Positions 28,495 to 36,230 of a stretch of 64,000 nucleotides of DNA are shown here, one piece after another. The notes below the pieces were generated by a model. That model saw only the letters and a list, made by a program, of their open reading frames with translations, was not told the origin of the DNA and did no database searches. The DNA comes from Micromonospora sp. MP36. Its GTDB lineage: Bacteria > Actinomycetota > Actinomycetes > Mycobacteriales > Micromonosporaceae. A program made the translations under genes and the position numbers. Every line of letters starts with the position of its first letter. Positions within the stretch are counted from its first letter, which is position 1. The DNA is taken from assembly GCF_008119785.1 (NCBI RefSeq), contig NZ_VSFA01000007.1, positions 96,970 to 160,969 of the forward strand, in the 5' to 3' direction.

Positions 28495-28959
28495 ATGAGG
28501 GAGCGGTGGCGCGCGGTCGGCGTGCTGGCGGCGGCGCTGTTCGTGGTCAACGTGGTGGCCCGGCTGGTGATCAAGTTTGCCTTCCCGGACAACGACACTG
28601 CCGGTGACCGCGTCTCTCTGGCGATGTTCCTGGTGATCGGGCTGGTCCTCGCGGTGCTGGCCTTCCGCTGGGGTGCCGACCGGCCGCTGGGCCGCCTGGC
28701 CGGTGATCTGGCCGCCGCGGTCGCCGTGGCGCTGGCGCTGACCGTGTTCATCGGTCCGCTGCTGGTCGGCGAGAACCCGTTCGGCGGGGGCGCCGGCCTG
28801 TTCTTCGCCCAGATCTGGCTCTACCTGGCGGCCACCGGGGCCGGCGTGCTGGTGGGCTACCTGACCCTCACCGCGCTCGGCCGGGACTACCGCTCCCAGC
28901 AGCTCAAGCGGTTCGCCGAGCTGAAGGCAGCCAAGCCACGCAAGGTGGTCCGCCGCTGA
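28495..28959 (+). CDS. Membrane protein of unknown function (154 aa)
   Basis: ATG 28495 is chosen because GGGAGG lies seven bases before it; a GTG 63 bases upstream has no such support. Four membrane helices are visible: LAAALFVVNVVARLVIKFAF, MFLVIGLVLAVLAF, LAAAVAVALALTVFIGPLLV and IWLYLAATGAGVLVGYLTL. The C-terminal tail is strongly basic and helical (RSQQLKRFAELKAAKPRKVV). No family is recognised. It is 87 bases after the mshB-linked membrane gene and may belong to the same transcript. Confidence 0.75.
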   Translation: MRERWRAVGVLAAALFVVNVVARLVIKFAFPDNDTAGDRVSLAMFLVIGLVLAVLAFRWGADRPLGRLAGDLAAAVAVALALTVFIGPLLVGENPFGGGAGLFFAQIWLYLAATGAGVLVGYLTLTALGRDYRSQQLKRFAELKAAKPRKVVRR

Positions 28960-28968
28960 CCGTGGCGC

Positions 28969-29030
28969 CGCCAGGTCGCCGACCTGGCGGTGTCCGTGCC
29001 GCGTGATACCGCCAGGTCGCCGACCTGGAG
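28969..29030. repeat. Paired palindromic intergenic element (copy at 29 kb)
   Basis: Two 21-base units of the form CGCCA-N2-TCGCCGA-N2-TGGCG start at 28969 and 29010, 41 bases apart. Unit 1 is a perfect palindrome about a central C, and unit 2 differs only at its last bases (TGGAG). The same paired unit at 42-base spacing occurs at 60438-60500. Here it sits between convergent genes, where it could also act as a terminator. Confidence 0.6.
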
Positions 29031-29050
29031 TTGATCACGGCCGGTGGCCG

Positions 29051-29093
29051 GCCGGGGCGTGGGTCAGGCCGGGGCGTGGGTCAGGCCGGGGCG
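29051..29093. repeat. 17-base tandem duplication across a stop codon
   Basis: The unit GCCGGGGCGTGGGTCAG occurs at 29051-29067 and 29068-29084, followed by a partial third copy to 29093. It overlaps the TGA stop of the acetyltransferase (29081-29083), so the stop and the last codons are duplicated downstream. Probably replication slippage. Confidence 0.7.
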
Positions 29094-30055
29094 ACCCGGG
29101 TCAGATAGGTGTGGTGGGTGGTGAAGCCGAGCCCCCGGTAGAGATTCACCGCCGGGGTGTTGCGCTGCTCCACCTGGAGGAACGCGCGCGTGGCGCCCTC
29201 CGCCGCGCCCCAGTCGACCAGCGCTCGGATCACCCGGCCGGCGAACCCCTGCCGGCGCGCCTCGGGCAGCACCTCGATCAGGGTCAGGCCGAGCCAACGG
29301 CCCTCGCCGGTCACCGTGCCCCGGCCGACGGCGAGCAGCCGGCCGTCGGCGTACAGGTGGGCGAAGCGGATCTTCTCCACGGCGGTGAGCACGTGCCGGG
29401 CGGCATCCGGCAGGCCGCCCTTGCGGCCCGCGGCTATCGCCAGCCAGTCATCCGACGGGCTCGGGGTGAGCTCGACCGGGGGCAGGCCGGCGCCGGTCCG
29501 CCGGGCGGGTGGCGCCGCGGGTGCGGCCAGCGCGGCGAGCGGGGCGGTCTGCACCAGCACCGGGGGTCGGGCCGCCCAGCCGCGGGCGTCCAGCTCCGCT
29601 CCGACCGGCGCGGCGAGCGGCAGCGGGGTGTTCACCAGGGCCGGCTGGCCGTGGTCGGCGTACCAGCGCTGCACGGCGTCCAGCGCGGCGGGCAGCGGAC
29701 GGTCGGGATCGCCCACCGGCAGCGCCGAGTTGGCCCGGCCGGTCCAGCCCGCGGCGCTGCGCAGCAGCCAGTCACCGAGCCGCCCGCGTACCGGGGCGGG
29801 CCAGGCCTCGTCGGCGGCCAGTTCCAGCGCGGCCACCGCGGTGGCGGTGGGCCGGCGGGCCGCCGGAACCCGCTTGGCCCGGTGCACCTCGCCGACCGGG
29901 ACCCGGAGCCGCCCCTGGTCGGTGGCCAACGTGATGTGGGTCTCGCTCAGCTCGACCAGGTCGCCGAGCGCGTCGGAGAAGAGCGGTCTGCCCTCGCGAA
30001 TCCCCACAATCCGGCGGACCACGATCCGGTGTCCTACGTCCTGCTGTCGGAGCAC
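29081..30055 (-). CDS. GNAT acetyltransferase with N-terminal SH3-like domain
   Basis: The predicted protein has 324 residues from GTG 30055, with a GGAGG upstream. Residues 1-60 (VLRQQDVGHRIVVRRIVGIR ... FSDALGDLVELSETHITLAT) form a small SH3-like beta domain, as in the mycobacterial protein Rv0428c. A linker rich in Ala and Pro follows. The C-terminal GNAT fold (about 195-324) has the acetyl-CoA loop RRQGFAGRVIRAL and ends NTPAVNLYRGLGFTTHHTYL. It acetylates an unknown amine. It diverges from fdxA across about 80 bases. Confidence 0.85.
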   Translation of the reverse strand: MLRQQDVGHRIVVRRIVGIREGRPLFSDALGDLVELSETHITLATDQGRLRVPVGEVHRAKRVPAARRPTATAVAALELAADEAWPAPVRGRLGDWLLRSAAGWTGRANSALPVGDPDRPLPAALDAVQRWYADHGQPALVNTPLPLAAPVGAELDARGWAARPPVLVQTAPLAALAAPAAPPARRTGAGLPPVELTPSPSDDWLAIAAGRKGGLPDAARHVLTAVEKIRFAHLYADGRLLAVGRGTVTGEGRWLGLTLIEVLPEARRQGFAGRVIRALVDWGAAEGATRAFLQVEQRNTPAVNLYRGLGFTTHHTYLTRVAPA

Positions 30056-30134
30056 GATCGACCCCCTCCCCGGCGAGATACTAGGCTCTTACCGTCGCGG
30101 GTGATCGCGATGAGTCTTGCGGAGGAGAAGACCG

Positions 30135-30461
30135 GTGACCTACATCATCGCCGAGCCGTGCGTGGATGTGCTCGACAAGGCATGCATCGAGGAGTGCCCG
30201 GTCGACTGCATCTACGAGGGCAACCGGATGCTCTACATCCACCCCGACGAGTGCGTCGACTGCGGTGCCTGTGAGCCGGTCTGCCCGGTCGAAGCGATCT
30301 TCTACGAGGACGACGTCCCGGAGCAGTGGAAGGACTACACCGGGGCCAACTACGAGTTCTTCGAGGACCTGGGCTCGCCCGGCGGCGCCTCCAAGATCGG
30401 CAAGGTGGACAAGGACGCGACGTTCGTGGCCGCCCAGCCGCCGCGCGGAGAGGGCCACTGA
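30135..30461 (+). CDS. fdxA: 7Fe-8S ferredoxin
   Basis: The predicted protein has 108 residues from GTG 30135, with GGAGGAG seven bases before it. CVDVLDKACIEECPVDCIY and CVDCGACEPVCPVEAI carry the cysteines for one 3Fe-4S and one 4Fe-4S cluster; the first motif has the long spacing of seven-iron ferredoxins. A C-terminal extension (about 70-108) follows the family norm. It is a cytoplasmic electron carrier. The fdxA-dapC adjacency is conserved in actinobacteria such as Mycobacterium tuberculosis (fdxC-dapC). Confidence 0.93.
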   Translation: MTYIIAEPCVDVLDKACIEECPVDCIYEGNRMLYIHPDECVDCGACEPVCPVEAIFYEDDVPEQWKDYTGANYEFFEDLGSPGGASKIGKVDKDATFVAAQPPRGEGH

Positions 30462-31567
30462 ACCGGCCCGCGCCGGTCTCGTCGCGGCTGCCCGAGTTCA
30501 CCTGGGACACCCTGGACGCCGCGGCCGCGACGGCCGCGGCGCACCCGGACGGTCTCATCAACCTCTCCATGGGCACGCCCGTCGACCCGGTGCCGCCGGT
30601 GATCCGGCAGGCGCTGGCCGACGCGTCGGACGCCCCGGGCTACCCGCTCACCGCGGGCACCCCCGCGCTGCGCGACGCCATCGTGGCCTGGGTGGCCCGG
30701 GCCTGCGGTGCGGGCGTCGACGGGCTCGGGGTCCTGCCGACGATCGGCTCCAAGGAACTGGTCGCCTGGTTGCCCACCCTGCTCGGCGTCGGGCCGGGTG
30801 ACGTGGTGGTGGTGCCGTCCATTGCCTACCCGACCTACGAGGACGGGGCCCGGCTGGCCGGCGCCACCACGATGCGCACCGACTCACTGACCGCGGTCGG
30901 CCCCACCCCCCGGGTACGGCTGGTCTGGGTCAACTCGCCCGGCAACCCGACCGGGCGGGTGCTGCCCGCCACCCATCTGCGCAAGGTCGTCGACTGGGCC
31001 CGCGAACGCGGCGCGGTGGTGGCCAGCGACGAGTGCTACCTGCCGCTCGGCTGGGACGCCGAGCCCGTCTCGATCCTCTCGCCCGAGGTCTGCGGCGGGT
31101 CGTACGAGGGCGTGCTGGCGGTGCACTCGCTCTCCAAGCGCTCCAACCTGGCCGGCTATCGGGCCGGGTTCGTCGCCGGTGACCCGGCGCTGGTGGCCGA
31201 ACTGCTCAAGATCCGTAAGCACGCCGGCATGATCGTGCCCGCCCCGGTGCAGGCGGCGATGGTGGCCGCGCTCGGCGACCAGGCGCACGCCGACGAGCAG
31301 CGGGAGCGCTACCGCGCCCGGCGCGAGCGGCTGTACGCGGCGTTCACCGGCGCCGGCTTCACGGTCGAGCACTCGGAGGCCGGGCTCTACCTGTGGATGA
31401 CCCGGGACGAGGACTGCTGGGAGACCGTCGACTGGCTGGCCCGGCGGGGCATCCTGGTCGCCGCCGGGATCTTCTACGGCCCGGCCGGCGCCCGGCACGT
31501 CCGGGCGGCGCTGACCGAGTCCGACGAGCACATCGCGGCCGTCGCCAATCGTCTCGCGCGGCCCTGA
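30458..31567 (+). CDS. dapC: Succinyldiaminopimelate transaminase
   Basis: The predicted protein has 369 residues; it is a PLP-dependent class I/II aminotransferase making N-succinyl-diaminopimelate for lysine and peptidoglycan. INLSMGTPVDPVP, WVNSPGNPTGR and HSLSKRSNLAGYRAGF (PLP-binding Lys) are clear. No ATG, GTG or TTG start fits: the only open choice that keeps the N-terminus is CTG at 30458, overlapping the fdxA stop as CTGA, with GGAG seven bases upstream. The first in-frame ATG inside the gene would remove the substrate-binding N-terminus, and the next one upstream lies inside fdxA. The pathway partners dapD and dapE are 9-11 kb downstream. Confidence 0.88.
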   Translation: MNRPAPVSSRLPEFTWDTLDAAAATAAAHPDGLINLSMGTPVDPVPPVIRQALADASDAPGYPLTAGTPALRDAIVAWVARACGAGVDGLGVLPTIGSKELVAWLPTLLGVGPGDVVVVPSIAYPTYEDGARLAGATTMRTDSLTAVGPTPRVRLVWVNSPGNPTGRVLPATHLRKVVDWARERGAVVASDECYLPLGWDAEPVSILSPEVCGGSYEGVLAVHSLSKRSNLAGYRAGFVAGDPALVAELLKIRKHAGMIVPAPVQAAMVAALGDQAHADEQRERYRARRERLYAAFTGAGFTVEHSEAGLYLWMTRDEDCWETVDWLARRGILVAAGIFYGPAGARHVRAALTESDEHIAAVANRLARP

Positions 31568-31659
31568 CCGTCGTCGGGGCGGCCGCCGCATCGTTAGCTC
31601 AGCCGCTCGCCCAACCCTGACCGTCGACCGCGGCCGGCCCCGCGTGGGATCCACCCGGC

Positions 31660-31688
31660 GGCCGGCCGCCCTCGCGCGGCGGCCGGCC
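31660..31688. terminator. Bidirectional hairpin between dapC and M48 protease genes
   Basis: Perfect 11-base arms GGCCGGCCGCC (31660-31670) and GGCGGCCGGCC (31678-31688) with a 7-base loop lie between convergent genes ending at 31567 and 31714. No T-run follows. Confidence 0.6.
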
Positions 31689-31713
31689 CGGTGGGGTCGG
31701 CCGCCGCGTCCGG

Positions 31714-33555
31714 TCAGTCGTCGAACTGCTCGAACACCCGCAGCAGGGTGTCCCGGCTGTGCTTCTCCAGCAGCTCGCTGGCCATCAGCTCCTGCACCTG
31801 CACCGTCCGGCCGTCGTGCAGGGTCAGCGTCGCCTTCAGCGGCACCCGCTTGGTCACCTCCACCGAGCGGATCTCCTCGTACGGCAGGTACGGGTGGCGG
31901 CTGGCCAGCTCGGCGATCGGCGTCGCGCCGAGCACCTGCTTGAGCCGCTTCTCGCCCTCGTGGGACTTCCCTGGGTCGGGGACCAGGACCAGCCCGTTGT
32001 CCAGCACGAACACGTCGTGCTCCCGGCCGTCGATCTTGATGTTGGCGAGGGCGCCGATCAGGTCGGCGTTGCGCGCGGAGGCGCGGGCCTGCACCACCGT
32101 CGACTGCCGCACGTCGACACCGCGCTCGGCCAAACGGGCGAGCGCCTCGTCCAGAGTCTCCGGGGAGACCGCCAGCTTCGCGATCTCGGCCAGGTCCCAG
32201 GGCTCGCCGGAGCGGCCGACCAGCTGAGCCGGACCGGACCAGGAGAGCTGCCAGTACGCCTGCCCGGAGCGGACGGCCGCGTTGTCGAGCAGCGTCTCCA
32301 TCGGCCCGGCGAAGGCGGCCGCCGCCTCCTTGCGGGTGGCGCCGGTGAAGAACTGCTCGGCGAACTCGCCGAGCCGGCCGGCGCGGACCAGGTCCAGGAT
32401 GGTCGGCAGCCCCGGCGACGGCGTACCGGTGAACCGGCCGGCCGCCCGGTAGAGGTGGTCCGCCCGCTCCTGCACCGAGGCGGCCACCGACTCCGCGGTG
32501 AACTGGGCCCAGGGCAGCGAGCGCCGCGACCCGTACGCCACGACGGCGCCCTGCAGGGCGCGGCCGGCGGCGGCCACGTCGGCCAGCATGAGCGACGCGG
32601 GCCGGTCGTCCGGCGCCACCGGCACCGGGGCCATCTGGGCGATCGCGGCCACCCGGACCCCGACCGGCGGGTGGGTGTCCCAGCGGGACGGCTCCCGGTC
32701 CGGGGCGTTCTCCCGCAGCTCGTCGATCTCGTCGCGGCGGGCCTCGAGCAGGTGACCGAAACCGCCGAAGAAGTCGTCCGGCGCCAGCCCGGCCGCCCAG
32801 CCCGGGTCGATGTACCGGGTCTCGTAGAAGTTCCAGGCCGCGCCGAGCGCGGGCAGCGTACGCAGCGCGGAGGTCATCGCCTCGTGGCCGGCGAGGCGCA
32901 CCGCGGCCTGGTCCGCCTCCAGTTCCTGCCGCCGCACGTTGGCCCGGTCGACCAGCAGGTAGAGCTTCGAGTAGCCCTTGAAGACCCACCCGATCGGGTT
33001 GCGCGGGCTGATCCGCTCGATCGTCTCCTCGATGGCCAGGCGGCCCCGGTAGGCGACCCCGCCCAGGCGGGTGTGGCTGCCCGAGTAGTGGCCGAGCTCG
33101 TGCGCGAGCACCGCCCGGAGCTGGTCGACCCGCATCCCCTGCAGCAGCGGCAGGCCGACGTAGAGGGTGCGCCGGCCGCTGAGCAGGCCGAGCAGGCGGC
33201 TCTGCTCGCTGACCGCCGCGTTCACGTTCGGCACCAGGCGGATCTCGTCCGGCGCCCGGGTGCCGACCGCCTGCGCCAGCTCCCGTACGGTCGCCCAGAG
33301 CAGCGGCGCCCCCTGCTCGCTCAGGATCAGGCCGGGCGCCGGTTCGCTCTTGGTGCTGATCGCCTTCCACATCCCGACGGCCACCGCACCGAGGGCGAGC
33401 AGCAGCGGGAGCAGCAGCTTCACGGTCACCGCGCCGGTGGTGTGATGGAACAACCACACGCCGAGCGCGGCCACCGCGGCGAGCTGCAGCAGCGCGACGA
33501 CGTAGAAACCGATCAACATGACCACCGAGGCGAGTGCCCGGTACGTCGCGGACAT
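31714..33555 (-). CDS. M48 family zinc metallopeptidase (HtpX-like)
   Basis: The predicted protein has 613 residues from ATG 33555 (MSATYRALASVVML), with AAAGGAAG upstream. Two membrane helices (about 8-32 and 43-62) precede the catalytic domain. LAHELGHYSGSH near residue 145 is the HExxH zinc site, and QELEADQAAVRLAG about 70 residues later supplies the third ligand Glu. The C-terminal half (about 330-613) has no recognised domain and ends in a small beta region that may bind protein. It probably acts in membrane-protein quality control. A promoter TTGTCC-N17-TACGGT lies upstream at 33613-33641. Confidence 0.9.
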   Translation of the reverse strand: MSATYRALASVVMLIGFYVVALLQLAAVAALGVWLFHHTTGAVTVKLLLPLLLALGAVAVGMWKAISTKSEPAPGLILSEQGAPLLWATVRELAQAVGTRAPDEIRLVPNVNAAVSEQSRLLGLLSGRRTLYVGLPLLQGMRVDQLRAVLAHELGHYSGSHTRLGGVAYRGRLAIEETIERISPRNPIGWVFKGYSKLYLLVDRANVRRQELEADQAAVRLAGHEAMTSALRTLPALGAAWNFYETRYIDPGWAAGLAPDDFFGGFGHLLEARRDEIDELRENAPDREPSRWDTHPPVGVRVAAIAQMAPVPVAPDDRPASLMLADVAAAGRALQGAVVAYGSRRSLPWAQFTAESVAASVQERADHLYRAAGRFTGTPSPGLPTILDLVRAGRLGEFAEQFFTGATRKEAAAAFAGPMETLLDNAAVRSGQAYWQLSWSGPAQLVGRSGEPWDLAEIAKLAVSPETLDEALARLAERGVDVRQSTVVQARASARNADLIGALANIKIDGREHDVFVLDNGLVLVPDPGKSHEGEKRLKQVLGATPIAELASRHPYLPYEEIRSVEVTKRVPLKATLTLHDGRTVQVQELMASELLEKHSRDTLLRVFEQFDD

Positions 33556-33612
33556 GTGCTTCCTTTCCCCGTGAGAAGAGCCCGCCGTCGATGCCGGGCG
33601 GGTCGCCGGGGG

Positions 33613-33641
33613 ACCGTACGACGTACGCGCTGCGCGGACAA
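33613..33641 (-). promoter_or_regulatory. Promoter of the M48 protease gene
   Basis: On the minus strand TTGTCC (33641-33636) and TACGGT (33618-33613) are 17 bases apart, a good match to the principal sigma factor consensus. The expected start lies near 33606, giving a leader of about 50 bases. Confidence 0.6.
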
Positions 33642-33836
33642 CCCCCTTCCGTCCCCATCCGACCACCCTTTGGATCTTCGAAGAGGATCGTGGCGGGCCG
33701 ATGGGCGGTTCCGGCACCGGGCCGGCGGCACGGTGCCGGGTGACCGGGGGTGGGGACCGGGGCCCGGGCGATATCCTCGGCGGGACTTCCAGCGGGGCCG
33801 ACCGGGCCCCGTACGACGGGACGCCGAGGTGGGCCG

Positions 33837-34862
33837 ATGACGGGCGGGGTCGGCGGGCAGGTGCGGGTGGCGGTGGTCGGCACCGGCCTGATCGGTGGTT
33901 CGGTGCTGCTCCGGCTCCGGGACGCCGGCCTCGACGTGACCGGCTGGGACCCGGACCCGGCGATCCGGCGGTACGCCCACCGGCAGGGCGTCCCCGCCCC
34001 GGACACGGTGGAGGAGGCGGTCGCCGGCCGGGACGTCGTCTTTCTCTGCGGCCCACTGCCGACGCTGCCCGGCACGTTGGCCCGGGTGGCCACCGCCACC
34101 GACGACCGGTGCGTGCTCACCGACGTGGGCAGCACCAAGTCGGACGTCGCCACCGCCGCCATGATGCACGGGCTCGGGCACCGGTTCGTGCCCGGCCATC
34201 CGATGGCCGGCGCCGACCGGGCCGGCCTCGCCGCCGCCAGCCCGACGCTGCTCGACGGGGCCGCGTGGGTGCTCTGCCCGGGGCCGACCGGGCTGGACGC
34301 GTTCCGGCGGCTCGCCACGCTGGTCATCGACGTCTTCCACGCCCGGGTGGTGCCGATGTCCGCCCCGGAGCACGACATCGCCGCGGCGCTCGCCTCACAC
34401 GTGCCGCACCTGCTCGCCGCCGCGCTGGCCGGGGCGGTGCAGCGGTCCGCGCTGCGCGACGCGGTGCTCGCGCTCGCCGCCGGCAGCTTCTCCGACGGTA
34501 CGCGGGTGGCCGGCGGCCCGCCCGAGCGGACCGCGAACATGCTGCTCGGCAACCGGGAGCGGGTGCTGATCGAGCTGGACGCGGTCCGGGACGTCCTCGA
34601 CGAGCTTGCCGACGCGCTGCGGACCGGGGACGCCGGGGCGCTCGCCGGCCGGCTCGACGAGGGACGGGCGGCCCGGGCGGCGCTGGGTGAGCGTTCGTTC
34701 ACCACCCACCGGTGCGAGTTTCCGGCCAGCGCGGAGCACGCGGGGGAGCTGGCCTACCTGCGGGAGCTGGGCGCGGCCGGCGGCCACCTGACCGGCTGCC
34801 GGGTCGAGGCCGGAGCGGTCACCTACACGGCGCACCTGCCAACTGCCGCGCCACTAGGGTGA
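33837..34862 (+). CDS. tyrA: Prephenate dehydrogenase
   Basis: The predicted protein has 341 residues from ATG 33837, with GAGGTGG upstream; an in-frame GTG 87 bases earlier would add a low-complexity tail. It oxidises and decarboxylates prephenate to 4-hydroxyphenylpyruvate for tyrosine. The NAD-binding GTGLIGGSVLLRL is at about residues 12-24; LTDVGSTKSDV, FVPGHPMAGADRAG and ASHVPHLLAAAL are characteristic TyrA motifs. No ACT domain is visible at the C-terminus. The following kinase gene starts six bases after this stop. Confidence 0.9.
   Translation: MTGGVGGQVRVAVVGTGLIGGSVLLRLRDAGLDVTGWDPDPAIRRYAHRQGVPAPDTVEEAVAGRDVVFLCGPLPTLPGTLARVATATDDRCVLTDVGSTKSDVATAAMMHGLGHRFVPGHPMAGADRAGLAAASPTLLDGAAWVLCPGPTGLDAFRRLATLVIDVFHARVVPMSAPEHDIAAALASHVPHLLAAALAGAVQRSALRDAVLALAAGSFSDGTRVAGGPPERTANMLLGNRERVLIELDAVRDVLDELADALRTGDAGALAGRLDEGRAARAALGERSFTTHRCEFPASAEHAGELAYLRELGAAGGHLTGCRVEAGAVTYTAHLPTAAPLG
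34855..34860 (+). promoter_or_regulatory. Leaderless -10 box of the kinase gene (TAGGGT)
   Basis: TAGGGT at the very end of tyrA is followed by seven bases and ATG 34868. It suggests a private promoter for the kinase inside the tyrA 3' end. The AGGG could alternatively act as a weak ribosome-binding site on a read-through transcript. Confidence 0.4.
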
Positions 34863-34867
34863 GCAGC

Positions 34868-35521
34868 ATGGCGGACGCTCCGGCGCAGGTGCTCCCCGTC
34901 GAGGAGCTGGTGGCCCGGGCACGTGCCCTCGCGGACGCCGGCCCACGACAGCTGCTCGGCATCGCCGGTGCGCCCGGTGCCGGCAAATCGACCCTGGCCG
35001 AGCGGATCGTCGGCGAGGTCGGTCCGCTCGCCCGGCTGGTCCCGATGGACGGTTTCCACCTGGCCCAGTCGGCGTTGGTCGCGCTGGGCCGGGGCGGGCG
35101 CAAGGGCGCCCCGGACACGTTCGACGTCAACGGGTTCGTCACCACGCTGCGCCGACTGCGCCGGCTGGAGCCCACGTCGGTGTGGGCGCCGGCGTTCCGG
35201 CGCGACCTGGAGGAGCCGATCGCCGGGTCGATCGAGGTGCCGCCAGAGGTCCGCTTGGTGGTGACGGAGGGCAACTACCTGCTGCTCCGCGACGAACCGT
35301 GGGACGAGGTACGCACGCTGTTGCACGAGGTCTGGTTCCTCGACCTGGACGCCGAGCTGCGGGTGCGCCGGCTGACCGCCCGGCACGAGGCGTGCGGGAA
35401 GACTCCGGAGCAGGCGCGGGCCTGGGCGCTCGGCAGCGACGAGACGAACGCCGCGTTGGTCGCCCGGACCGCCGGGCACGCCGACCTGGTGGTCCGGCTG
35501 GCCGACCCGCTGGCGGAGTGA
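34868..35521 (+). CDS. P-loop kinase of the uridine/pantothenate kinase superfamily
   Basis: The predicted protein has 217 residues from ATG 34868; a GTG at 34859 that overlaps the tyrA stop is an alternative. Walker A GAPGAGKSTLAERI is near residue 35. MDGFHLAQSALVALGRGGRK, TFDVNGFVTTLRRL, VTEGNYLLL and a lid-like RRLTARHEACGK are typical of the phosphoribulokinase/uridine kinase superfamily, specifically the small YggC/FrcK-like group. The phosphate acceptor (nucleoside, pantothenate or sugar) cannot be read from sequence. Confidence 0.82.
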   Translation: MADAPAQVLPVEELVARARALADAGPRQLLGIAGAPGAGKSTLAERIVGEVGPLARLVPMDGFHLAQSALVALGRGGRKGAPDTFDVNGFVTTLRRLRRLEPTSVWAPAFRRDLEEPIAGSIEVPPEVRLVVTEGNYLLLRDEPWDEVRTLLHEVWFLDLDAELRVRRLTARHEACGKTPEQARAWALGSDETNAALVARTAGHADLVVRLADPLAE

Positions 35522-35533
35522 CGGGCCCGTCGG

Positions 35534-36079
35534 TCAGAGGGTGCGTACGGGGCGAGCGGGGTTGCCCATGGCCACCACGTTGGCGGGCAGGTCCCGGGTC
35601 ACCACGGCGCCCGCGCCGACCACGGTGTTCTCCCCGATGGTGACCCCGGCCAGCACGATGGCGCCGCCCCCGAGCCAGGCGTTGTCCCCGATCGTGATGG
35701 GCTTCGCCGCCTCCCACTTGGCCCGCCGGGGTTCCGGCTCGATCGGGTGGGTGGCGGTGAGCAGTTGCACGTTCGGTCCGACCTGTACGTCCGCGCCGAT
35801 GGTGATCCGGGCGACGTCCAGGAAGACCGCGTTGAAGTTGACGAAGGTACGCGGCCCGAGGTGGGTCTGCCAGCCGTAGTCGCAGTGGAACGGTGGCCGG
35901 ACCCAGGCGCCCTCGCCCACCGAGCCGAGCAGTTCGCGCAGTGCGGCGAGCCGCCCCTCCGGGTCGTCGGCGGAGCTGCGGTTGAACCGTTCGGTGAGCC
36001 GGGCCGCCCGGTCCAGGTCGGCGATGATCTCGGGGTCGTCCGCGATGTAGAGCTCGCCGGCGAGCATCCGTTCCCGCAT
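35534..36079 (-). CDS. Maltose/galactoside O-acetyltransferase-like enzyme
   Basis: The predicted protein has 181 residues from ATG 36079. The N-terminus MRERMLAGELYIADDPEI matches the start of maltose O-acetyltransferases (MLAGELY motif), and the length is that of the family. The left-handed beta-helix has hexapeptide repeats and the catalytic loop with His in LLTATHPIEPEPRRAKWEAA. It ends VVTRDLPANVVAMGNPARPV. It acetylates a sugar from acetyl-CoA. It is convergent with the kinase gene and divergent from the subtilase gene. Confidence 0.88.
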   Translation of the reverse strand: MRERMLAGELYIADDPEIIADLDRAARLTERFNRSSADDPEGRLAALRELLGSVGEGAWVRPPFHCDYGWQTHLGPRTFVNFNAVFLDVARITIGADVQVGPNVQLLTATHPIEPEPRRAKWEAAKPITIGDNAWLGGGAIVLAGVTIGENTVVGAGAVVTRDLPANVVAMGNPARPVRTL

Positions 36080-36230
36080 GGATTCCACCGGCCGATCATG
36101 CCCGGTTCGCCCTGCTTCTCGTGCGGCGACAGTCAGGTTGGCGACTTCCAATTGCATACGCGGTATGTAATTCTGGCGGTTCGCATCGATGGATCCCTCA
36201 TCGATGAAGACGCTTCCGGAGGAGGAAACG

